NCBI RefSeq assembly: GCF_048569485.1
Contig: NC_134357.1
Coordinates: 109,042,744-109,106,743 of the forward strand
Origin: Anomaloglossus baeobatrachus
Taxonomy: Eukaryota > Chordata > Amphibia > Anura > Aromobatidae
Direction of reading: 5' to 3'
DNA: 64,000 bases
Below, in pieces: positions 55,631 through 64,000 of the stretch (positions within the stretch are counted from its first letter, which is position 1; each line of letters begins with the position of its first letter). The notes under the pieces are model-generated. The model did no database searches. It was given only the letters and a program-made list of their open reading frames with translations, and was not told where the DNA came from. A program made the position numbers and the translations under genes.

Positions 55631-57284
55631 CAGTTAGGTCCAGAAATATTTGGACAGTGACACAATTTTCGCGAGTTGGGCTCTGCATGCCACCACATTG
55701 GATTTGAAATGAAACCTCTACAACAGAATTCAAGTGCAGATTGTAACGTTTAATTTGAAGGTTTGAACAAAAATATCTGATAGAAATTGTAGGAATTGTA
55801 CACATTTCTTTACAAACACTCCACATTTTAGGAGGTCAAAAGTAATTGGACAAATAAACCAAACCCAAAACAAAATATTTTTATTTTCAATATTTTGTTG
55901 CGAATCCTTTGGAGGCAATCATTGCCTTAAGTCTGGAACCCATGGACATCACCAAACACTGGGTTTCCTCCTTCTTAATGCTTTGCCAGGCCTTTACAGC
56001 CGCAGCCTTCAGGTCTTGCTTGTTTGTGGGTCTTTCCGTCTTAAGTCTGGATTTGAGCAAGTGAAATGCATGCTCAATTGGGTTAAGATCTGGTGATTGA
56101 CTTGGCCATTGCAGAATGTTCCACTTTTTTGCACTCATGAACTCCTGGGTAGCTTTGGCTGTATGCTTGGGGTCATTGTCCATCTGTACTATGAAGCGCC
56201 GTCCGATCAACTTTGCGGCATTTGGCTGAATCTGGGCTGAAAGTATATCCCGGTACACTTCAGAATTCATCCGGCTACTCTTGTCTGCTGTTATGTCATC
56301 AATAAACACAAGTGACGAAGTGCCATTGAAAGCCATGCATGCCCATGCCATCACGTTGCCTCTACCATGTTTTACAGAGGATGTGGTGTGCCTTGGATCA
56401 TGTGCCGCTCCCTTGCTTCTCCAAACTTTTTTCTTCCCATCATTCTGGTACAGGTTGATCTTTGTCTCATCTGTCCATAGAATACTTTTCCAGAACTGAG
56501 CTGGCTTCATGAGGTGTTTTTCAGCAAATTTAACTCTGGCCTGTCTATTTTTGGAATTGATGAATGGTTTGCATCTAGATGTGAACCCTTTGTATTTACT
56601 TTCATGGGGTCTTCTCTTTACTGTTGACTTAGAGACAGATACACCTACTTCACTGAGAGTGTTCTGGACTTCAGTTGATGTTGTGAACGGGTTCTTCTTC
56701 ACCAAAGAAAGTATGCCGCGATCATCCACCACTGTTGTCATCCGTGGACACCCAGGCCTTTTTGAGTTCCCAAGCTCACCAGTCAATTCCTTTTTTCTCA
56801 GAATGTACCCGACCGTTGATTTTGCTACTCCAAGCATGTCTGCTATCTCTCTGATGGATTTTTTCTTTTTTTCAGCCTCAGGATGTTCTGCTTCACCTCA
56901 ATTGAGAGTTCCTTAGACCGCATGTTGTCTGGTCACAGCAACAGCTTCCAAATGCAAAACCACACACCTGTAATCAACCCCAGACCTTTTAACTACTTGA
57001 TTGATTACAGGTTAACGAGGGAGACGCCTTCAGAGTTACTTGTAGCCCTTAGAGTCCCTTGTCCAATTACTTTTGGTCCCTTGAAAAAGAGGAGGCTATG
57101 CATTACAGAGCTATGATTCCTAAACCCTTTCTCCGATTTGGATGTGAAAACTCTCATATTGCAGCTGGGAGTGTGCACTTTCAGCCCATATTATATATTT
57201 ATAATTGTATTTCTGAACATGTTTTTGTAAACAGCTAAAATAACAAAACTTGTGTCACTGTCCAAATATTTCTGGACCTAACTG
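55631..57284 (-). mobile_element. Nearly intact Tc1-like transposon
   Basis: Inverted ends start CAGTTAGGTCCAGAAATATT on both sides, with TA at 55629-55630 and 57285-57286. Length 1654 bp fits a full-length Tc1. The transposase frame is long (55887-56837), with one frameshift near its N-terminus. The same family is present as a decayed copy at 31837-34144. Confidence 0.92.
55887..56837 (-). CDS. Tc1-like transposase, 316-aa open frame
   Basis: The frame holds the second part of the helix-turn-helix region (MLGVAKSTVGYILRKK, GNSKRPGCPRMTT), the second HTH (VGVSVSKSTVKRRPHES), then the catalytic core with D123 (WTDETKINLY), D220 (VQMDNDPKHTAK) and E255 (PDLNPIEHAF). There are 34 residues between the last two, i.e. 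DD34E. The true start is probably about 36 codons upstream at about 56921 (MRSKELSIEVKQNILRLKK); the two parts are out of phase by one base in an A-rich run at about 56863-56877 (14 bases where 15 would be in phase). All three catalytic residues are kept. It would act in the nucleus, cutting at TA-flanked inverted repeats. Not a host gene. Confidence 0.92.
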   Translation of the reverse strand: MLGVAKSTVGYILRKKELTGELGNSKRPGCPRMTTVVDDRGILSLVKKNPFTTSTEVQNTLSEVGVSVSKSTVKRRPHESKYKGFTSRCKPFINSKNRQARVKFAEKHLMKPAQFWKSILWTDETKINLYQNDGKKKVWRSKGAAHDPRHTTSSVKHGRGNVMAWACMAFNGTSSLVFIDDITADKSSRMNSEVYRDILSAQIQPNAAKLIGRRFIVQMDNDPKHTAKATQEFMSAKKWNILQWPSQSPDLNPIEHAFHLLKSRLKTERPTNKQDLKAAAVKAWQSIKKEETQCLVMSMGSRLKAMIASKGFATKY

Positions 57285-57581
57285 TATTATCATCATACCC
57301 ATTTTTGGGTATTGATTCATGTAATGTTTTGAAAAAACTTTTTTCTGCTTATATCGGCCCTGCTGAGCCCTGTGGTGTTTCCTTACCATTTCATTAATTT
57401 CCTTGCACAATTCATATTTTATTCCTGTAATTAATAAAATAATATATTTTTTATTGGATTCTTGTCTTTGGCTACTGTTCTTATATGTTTTGTTGCTCTA
57501 GTAGCTTGACTTTTTTTATTTCATTTGAATTTGAATAACTTTCTGATTGGCGACACAATTTGGTTAGGAATACTAAAGACA

Positions 57582-58603
57582 GTACAGGAGGAACCTGCTT
57601 CAGGCTAGTCAGACGAGACCCATAATCTCTGGCCAGCTTTTCAAAGTATGTTTTCTCTGAAACTGTGCAGCATTTCAGAGTACAGTATAGGGCAGCAGTA
57701 ACGCAGCTGATGTGTGATTCATGGTGCCCCAGGATCGGGCAGCATCAATCAGATTAGAAGTTTCTTTTAAAGTTCTTTCTTTAAATCACTGCTGTTGACA
57801 GCACATCAGGCGTAAAATGGCAAACTGGCTGTGCTGCCAGCAGAATGCAGGCTGGAAGAGGACACAATGATTGTATTATCAATGGTTTGGTCTCCATGCA
57901 GTTGGTGCCGGATATGGATATATGGATATGTGAAATATCCATTAAATACACAATAATCATGATTGATCCACATTCATTATAGGAAGAAATCGTTAATGTA
58001 ACATCAGTACAGAGAATAAACACTATTTTCTTATGTGGCAGAGCGGTCTTTAGGGCTTCCATGTGGCTGAGGCCTACACATCCCTACCGTTATGTCCCTA
58101 CTTCCGTTCTCCATTCCAGTCCTCCATTGAGCCTTCTGCCAGTCCTGATGTGAGTGACCTTTCTCCGTCACTTTTCCTATGAAGTATGTGGGGCAATTGT
58201 TCAGGGAAATGATACTCATATTGTGCTAACCTAATTAACCAGTGAAGGACTGGCCAGGCAAATATCAGAAGTGTAGGTGTAAATGTGACAGGTGGATGGA
58301 ACATTCTCTGCTGGATTTTACGGATTAGTGAGGAGTCTTCGTGTAACTGAAACCTTCACCAATGCTGAAGCATTATAATCTGGAAATTGTCTGAATTGTA
58401 TAGTTTATGTGTAGTGTTAACCATCAGTGCATTGGTTTCCGCATTCCAAGAATGTATGGTAATTCTGTTCTGTCATACGATCCATCAAAGCACAAAATTA
58501 CCAGGAGAATGTGTGTATCACTGCAGCAATGCTGATTATTACTTCTTCTTCCGGACATGACATTATCATACAGATAGGTTTACCAGATTTATTTCAAGAA
58601 TTT
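57582..58603. other. Unassigned sequence
   Basis: A few further satellite-like words (agtacaggagg) near 57580, then low-similarity DNA. No gene was recognised. Confidence 0.45.
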
Positions 58604-59178
58604 CAATATATTTAGAACCTTGTGAACACAGTAATTGGAAATGACAACTGGCTCTTAAAGGGGTTGTGCCATTCTTTCAGGAACTGTTTCCCTATCTGCG
58701 GAGTTCACCGCAAATAAACAAACTGCTTATTGACCCTGAAAAACAACATAAAAACAACCTCTACTCAAAATATAATGTATGCAAAGTGTGCACAGTAGCA
58801 ACATTCCAACCTGTACTATTGAAAAAATGAGATTTTTGGCAAAAAAATGCAATTTTTCGAGCTACCCCGCCACTTAACGGCAAATCTCCTGGGGCATAAA
58901 AACAACCTCTACTCAAAATATAATGTATGCAAAGTGTGCACAGTACCAACATTCCAACCTGTACTATTGAAAAAATGAGATTTTTGGCAAAAAATTGCAA
59001 TTTTTCGAGCTACCCCGCCACTTCACGGCAAATCTCTTGGGGCTTCAATATATTTAGAATCTTGTGAACACAGTAATTGGAAATGACAACTGGCTCTTAA
59101 AGGGGTTGTGCCCTTCTTTCAGGAACTGTTTCCCTATCTGTGGAGTTCACCGCAAATAAACAAACTGCTTATTGACCC
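58604..59178. repeat. Segmental direct duplication around a tandem pair
   Basis: An outer block of about 135 bp (ttcaatatatttagaacctt to gcttattgaccct) occurs at 58604-58738 and again at 59043-59178. Between them a unit of about 147 bp (cataaaaacaacctctactc to cggcaaatctcctggggc) occurs twice in tandem, at about 58748-58895 and 58896-59042. The inner unit contains gagatttttggcaaaaaatt, also found in the MITE at 37.7 kb. Confidence 0.88.
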
Positions 59179-60559
59179 TCCCTGGTTCCAGCACTATGTC
59201 TCCACCGCGGCCTTGGTCTATGTTGTTTGATTGCAGAGGTGACGTCACGTCAACATTGGTGCAGCTAATCACTGAGCGCAGAAGCTCTGCCTATGTAGAT
59301 GGCGGGCTTAACCCCTTTAATCTTTATTTCTATGAGTTGGGCAATAAACTGTTACGAGGTACATGTCTGCACCAATACTATTGTGATATTTACTTTTGTG
59401 TTTCTATCACTCCATGTATTTTTCTTACAAAATGAGAAAGGCGTAATGCTCACCACCAAGGGGCGCAGGTACACTGGCAGAATTGGACTGGCTAGTGGAG
59501 GAATCGCCAGTAGTACTAGGCCTGGCTGCGGTTACCTGCACTGCACTCCAGAGCTCTCACCTGAGCTCCGGGGTGCAGCCTGGACTGAACTCGGGTTTGC
59601 AGGACTGAACCATGAGCACCAACTGATTTCCCGGCGATTGCGGTTCAGTTCATGTCACAGCTGTGGACAGGCCGGGCTGAACCCCGGAGCTGGTATTACT
59701 GGCGGTTCCTCCAGTAGCCAGTAGGACACTGTACACTGGAATAGTGTAGAGTTCAATTCATAGGTGTAGAGAGGCGCTTGACCGCTAGGGGTCACTAGTA
59801 CCAAGGCGGTGACGGTCTGCAGAGTAGATGATCAAGCCGAGTGTCAGAAGCTGGAAGATCACGTCAGTACAGAGGAGCAATAGAAGCCAATGTAACGTGC
59901 AACCGGTGGTCGGTAAGCCTGGAAGTAGCGTCAGGTACAGAAGGGGAGCAGAGCCATGGTCAGAGAACAAGCTGGGGTCAGAAGCCGAGAGGACACAAAG
60001 GTACAGAGGAGAGAGCGGGGTCGGGGGTCACAAAACAGGTCAAGGGTCAGGGAGACAGGGAGTACAGACAATACGGAATGGACGGAGGTCAGGGAATGGG
60101 ATGCAAGGTAATGGGACAAGCTCATAACAACTCATGAAAACCGAAAGCGTACACTGCAGAGCAGGAACTATTACCGGCAGAGTTCCAGGTGAAACAGCTC
60201 CAAGTTAAGGCAGAGCGATCACCCGGAATGAGGCACTACTGAATAGTCCCTTCCAACCGTGCCTGAACATGGAAAATACTGACAAGAAAACGCCTAGAAT
60301 CATAACAATAGGTAAATTTATCTCTTAAATCGGTAGTGTTGTGGGCAAATTTTCCAACTCTCTGAGAACATTGCCTGGAAAAAGGGGAGATCTCCTGGAC
60401 CAGCAAATCTCCCAGACATCTCTACATACTCTTCTGTACCCATTTCCGTGCTTTTACAGGTGCCACTGCTGACAATGTCCTGACTCCAAGCGTCATCAAG
60501 GCATTTACTGCAGCAGTGCCAGAGAGCGGAGAAAAGCACAGAAATATAGTAGTGGTCAC
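59179..60559. other. GC-mixed, LTR-like region
   Basis: Between 59440 and 60300 the DNA is GC-rich with recurring ggtcag, gtacag and agaagc words (ggggtcagaagccgagagg near 59974), a texture like the 5' regions of amphibian LTR elements. I could not find termini or a target duplication. An inverted pair flanks part of it (gtactggtgg-type and tactggcggttcctccagta near 59696). No gene is supported. Confidence 0.35.
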
Positions 60560-60814
60560 TAGGAATGAGTGAGCGCTGCCATGCTCTGGAGCTCAGTACC
60601 CGTAACCAGCAGTTGGATGCTTGGATGGGTGCGACTCATGTACCAAAATATAATGGAAGTCAATGGGGAACTCAAGCATTTTTTCCAGAAACTCTTTCAG
60701 AGAAATGCTCGAATTCCCATTGACTTCCATTATACTGAATAGCCGAGTCGTGTCCATCCAAGTGTCCGACTGCTCCTTATGAATACTGAGCATGGTGGTG
60801 CTCACATATTACTA
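60560..60814. mobile_element. hAT-type MITE
   Basis: Inverted ends taggaatgagtgagcgctg and, reversed, tagtaatatgtgagcacca. The flanks gtggtcac (60552-60559) and gtgatcac (60815-60822) match at 7 of 8 bases. The arms pair through attgacttccattata with its reverse near 60650. Confidence 0.8.
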
Positions 60815-60984
60815 GTGATCACTTTATGAACTACTTATGTAGTGAGAGGACTGTACTTGATGATCTGTTTCCCATGATAAGGGAGTTATTTTTGCTTAGA
60901 CTGGCTCATTCTCCTAGCAGGATGTGCAAACGTTTTTTGAGGAGTGATCTTGTACGGTTATGGTATATGTATGCGATATGTACT

Positions 60985-61476
60985 CTAAGGCCTAAGCCAC
61001 ACGGCATGAAAATCGGAGTGAGTGGAATGCGATAAAACATCGCATTCTACTCGGACCAATATTAGCCTATGTGTCAGCACCCATGAGCGATTATTTTCTC
61101 AGCCCTAATCAGACCAAGAAATTAGTCGCAGCATGCTGCGAGTGTAATGTGATCCTTGTTTCTCTCGCACCCATTCAAGTCTATGGGGCGAGAGAAAAAT
61201 CGCACTGCACTTGCATTACACCGGTGTAACGCGAGTGCAGAGCGAGAATGGCAATAGCCGGCAACAGAGGAGAGAGGAAGATAAATCCCTCCCTCCCCTC
61301 CTCAGCGCTGTCCCTCCCCTCCTCAGTGCCAGCCCAAACCCCGCAGCTGTGGTCCGATCGCATGATCGGACCTCAGTCGTAATGTCACTTGCATGACACT
61401 CGGCTCCTACTGTGCTGCCAGCGCGAGCTGAGTGTCATGCGAGGATCGCATTAGTCCCTGTGTGGCCCCGACCTAA
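60985..61476. mobile_element. MITE, inverted relative of 44990-45481
   Basis: Ends ctaaggcctaagccacacgg and, reversed, cttaggtcggggccacaca. The inner text mirrors 44990-45481, including aatgcgataaaacatcgcat and the gagagaggaagataaatccc block. Confidence 0.75.
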
Positions 61477-61529
61477 GTACCTGGATCTGTGCCTGTGGAT
61501 GGATGATGGAAAAACTGGTGAAATAGTTT

Positions 61530-61906
61530 ACAGGGGTTAGCCAGTCTAAAATGAGAAGTCTACAGTTACTCTATGGGACAGCAGACTTGTGAATTCTCAC
61601 ATCACTCGCACTGTGCACTATAAGGATTTTCCGGTATCAAAGCCGGGAACAGCGGTCATGTGACCGCAAGTATGTGATATGCAGACTCCCCCCAACGACA
61701 TTCCTACCACATTCCAACTAGATGGGCACTGCCTTGCTCAATGCAAGTGTATTGAGCTAGGCAACACCCAACATACTTGTAGCCATGTAACCGTCGTTCC
61801 TGGCTCCAATACCGGGGATCCTTCCAAGGATTCACAAGTCTGCAGTCACATAGAGTGACACATAGTGCAACTGCAGACAGTTATTTTAGACTGGACAACC
61901 CCTTTA
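61530..61906. mobile_element. MITE with caggggttagccagtct ends
   Basis: The left end acaggggttagccagtctaa is matched in reverse by ttagactggacaaccccttt on the right. The inner arms pair in long patches (gacagcagacttgtgaattc and tccaaggattcacaagtctg). Confidence 0.65.
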
Positions 61907-62974
61907 AGGTCTGTAAGCAGAGGATGGGGTTAATAGTAAATAAAGTCTTTTCTCGTGTCTGTATACAGGAGGGTCTTGTTCTATATATCTGGATGCCTAG
62001 TCTCATGTCTGTAGGCATCCAGATATATCCAGACATTTTTTTTTCTGCATAAGTTTTTGATCACTTTAATAATTCCATTTTTTACGTGTCAGTATAATGA
62101 AAAAGCTACATTTTGTATAATTTTGTATGTCTTTTTTTTATTTTTTTTGGCGTTTATTGCATTGGCAATAGTACAAATTTATAGCTTGAATTGTTCCAGA
62201 TGTAGTGATACCTAAACTGTATTTTATTTATTTACTTTAGTTTTTACATAAAACAATGGTCTTAGTGGGGAAATATTTTTAATAATATCGCCATCCTGTA
62301 ATTATGTCCCCATCCTGAAATTTCCCCCAACCTGTAATAATGTCCCTCCATCCTGGAGCTCTTCACATACACATTAAAGGAAAACAAGAAAAAAAAATTG
62401 GTTTTACCTGTCCTCACATCCACAATTTAGCATACTTTTCCTGTTCCAGCTGCAGGGTAGCGCATTGATATGATATAATGCACTGTGTGTTATAGGCACA
62501 GGATGTCAGCTGCTGGCCTCTGATTGGCTAGTTGCCTTTTAGCTATTGCAGTGCAGGGAACCGGTAGCTCTTTCTTCTGGAATATATTTCAACTCAATAT
62601 GCATCTGAGAATGCAAAAAGGTTTAGTTATTAGCAGGCCTTCTTCTTTCCCAGAGCCCCACGGAATACAGAATGCAACCCTCAAGTACCGTATGAAGCAT
62701 GTTTGGGGGGGTCTGATGTGTTGGCTGTTGTTTTGGGGTGCTGATGTACAATTTGTGATTCATATTCCATAGATTTTGAACCCTGTTCTATTTTACTGGG
62801 CGGAAAAATAAAAAAAGTTGACGACCTCCCGATTACCAATACGTTCATATTTGTGATAATTGTGAGGAGTCTCAATCACGTCATTCTCGATCCCTTGCAC
62901 TTGTAATAATAGTTAGCCCTGATTCATAACGCATTATCTCTGTTGCTAAGTGCTAAGAGTTTGTCAAAAATCCT
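61907..62974. other. Unassigned sequence
   Basis: T-rich runs at 62034-62150. A short palindromic pair (tatatctggatgcctagtct and gtaggcatccagatatatcc) at 61983-62030. No gene was recognised. Confidence 0.45.
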
Positions 62975-63452
62975 TTAGGCCTTATTTAGATGTCAGCAGT
63001 GTTTGGTTAGTGTCTCAGTTTTACCATTTGTGTTTCATCAGTGGTTTCTCATGTATATAAAAACATAACTACAAAGCTTCTACCCATTACAATGTTAATC
63101 ATGCACAGCGCAATGACAGAACATGGGTTTGACACGGAGACATAGACTTGAATGGGTCATTTTGATCAGTGACTCGGATTAAAAGCAGACATGTCTCCAT
63201 GATTTATTTGCGGGGTCATGTATCGCAAAAAAACATGGACAGAAGTCAAACCTGATTGATGGATGTCTGAATGAGATCTTACAGTGATAATCCCCGACAG
63301 CACGCGGACTGTACACTGATACCATCTAAGTTCTAACTGTGATTTTCACGGACCCATAGACTTGTATGGATAATTTTGATGGATAACGCGGATCAAAAAT
63401 GGTTATGACACGCAAATGACTCACGGACGTCTGAATGAGGCCATAAGATTTT
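62975..63452. mobile_element. MITE with aggcctcattcagac-type ends
   Basis: The left end taggccttatttagatgtca is matched in reverse by acggacgtctgaatgaggcc on the right. atagacttgaatgg and atagacttgtatgg recur inside. Another copy of the end (ataaggcctcattcagac) starts at about 63498 and has no partner in the window before 63608. Confidence 0.6.
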
Positions 63453-63607
63453 GTGAGGGGTTACTAACATTGCATTACCTTTTCCTCACAAAAGGAATAA
63501 GGCCTCATTCAGACATTGGTTTTCTACATATGTGTTCTGTATTTTTCATGGATAGAACACGTCTATGTAAATTCACAAAAAAAAGACGTCCATTTTTTAT
63601 CTGAATC

Positions 63608-64000
63608 TGTAGCGCCCTTGAACCCATCAGGGCACTACTAGGTACTGCATCCTGACAAAGATGCAGGGCCTACCCCCAGGGAGCTGGAAGACCAGTGCCG
63701 GTACCACCAAAACACATAACACCCCCAGTGCCCACTCCCAATTAGGGGTGACTGACTAGTCCGGGACCCAATGGATGGCCACCCAGAGGTGGAGCCAGTC
63801 CTGTCCACTAGCCGACAACTTGGTGGGAGGGAACAGAGACAGAACGACTGAGGAGTCCGTTAGTGACAGTTGAAGGGGACAGACGTGTCTCCAGACAGGG
63901 TCGTGTAGCAGTGACCTAGGTGGCGTAGGAGAGTGGTTGCCAGGGAGGGTACAGCCAGGTACCCCTGGAACCAGAGCACCAACGGGGCACATGGCCCTAG
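63608..64000 (+). mobile_element. Start of an LTR, cut by the window edge
   Basis: It starts TGTAGCGCCCTTGAACCC and runs parallel to the LTR at 46602 (actgcatcctgac...gatgcagggcctacccccag). The left flank is AATC. Whether it is a solo LTR or belongs to a full element lies outside the window. Confidence 0.65.

Larger units (their letters stand above)
55091..57565. mobile_element. Fold-back element in the satellite, one arm carrying a Tc1
   Basis: The arms of about 370 bp (55091-55462 and 55463-55630 plus 57287-about 57500) are near-perfect inverted copies meeting at a hairpin (tgtggtagggtatggtctac near 55451). Landmarks: gccaaagacaaaaatccaat and its reverse near 57450, and acacgtgtttcagccgtagc with its reverse at 55490. 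A 16-bp direct repeat AGGAATACTAAAGACA lies at 55075-55090 and 57566-57581. It could be a long target duplication or chance satellite similarity, because one more copy of the word occurs in the array near 54834. Confidence 0.75.

Overview
This window looks like repeat-dense DNA from a vertebrate, most likely a frog or toad (Anura). It holds Tc1/mariner, hAT, Harbinger-like and TTAA-type elements, an L2-type LINE end, a tRNA-derived SINE, a Gmr1-like Ty3/Gypsy element and many large LTRs, nested inside one another. I found no confident host protein-coding gene, no rRNA or tRNA gene and no CRISPR array. One weak pair of splice-like signals near 22.4-22.9 kb is the only hint of host exons. The organism call is inference from repeat content.

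Layout. 1-8.3 kb: the 3' end of an LTR retroelement, a minisatellite and a hAT end, then a mariner transposon split by a structurally complete, very young non-autonomous LTR element (2574-7195) whose ORF ends in a cold-shock-like domain. 8.6-15.5 kb: a probable solo LTR, then the 3' end of an L2-type LINE split by a 4.6-kb hAT element that itself hosts LTRs and TG-rich minisatellites, then a shortened Tc1. 15.7-20.7 kb: a solo LTR (TSD ATTA) split by a rearranged LTR-internal-LTR-internal-LTR array of a family related to the element at 2.6 kb. 21-22.1 kb: a deleted hAT with its C-terminal dimerisation region left. 23.6-27.2 kb: nested MITEs and a Tc1 relic carrying three MITEs. 28-31.1 kb: nested and solo LTRs. 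31.8-34.1 kb: a Tc1 with a solo LTR inside. 34.8-42.6 kb: MITEs, including an inverted repeat with arms of about 850 bp. 43.8-48.4 kb: a SINE split by a hAT MITE, another MITE and a Tc1 split by a solo LTR. 48.4-57.6 kb: a 31-bp-type minisatellite invaded by the Gmr1-like element (49373-54401) and by a fold-back element that carries an almost intact Tc1. 58-64 kb: duplicated segments, further MITEs and the start of one more LTR.

Relations. Most of the large LTRs share a start like TGTG(A/G)CGCCC or TGTGTCGCC and make 4-bp target duplications, which I could verify base by base at eight insertions. They look like one broad group of LTRs whose copies range from young to old. The two copies with identifiable internal ORFs (2.6 and 16.6 kb) share LTR type, primer-site region and an N-terminal protein module of about 80 residues, but differ completely at the C-terminus: a cold-shock-like fold in one, an acidic tail in the other. 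That modular payload is the least expected thing in the window.
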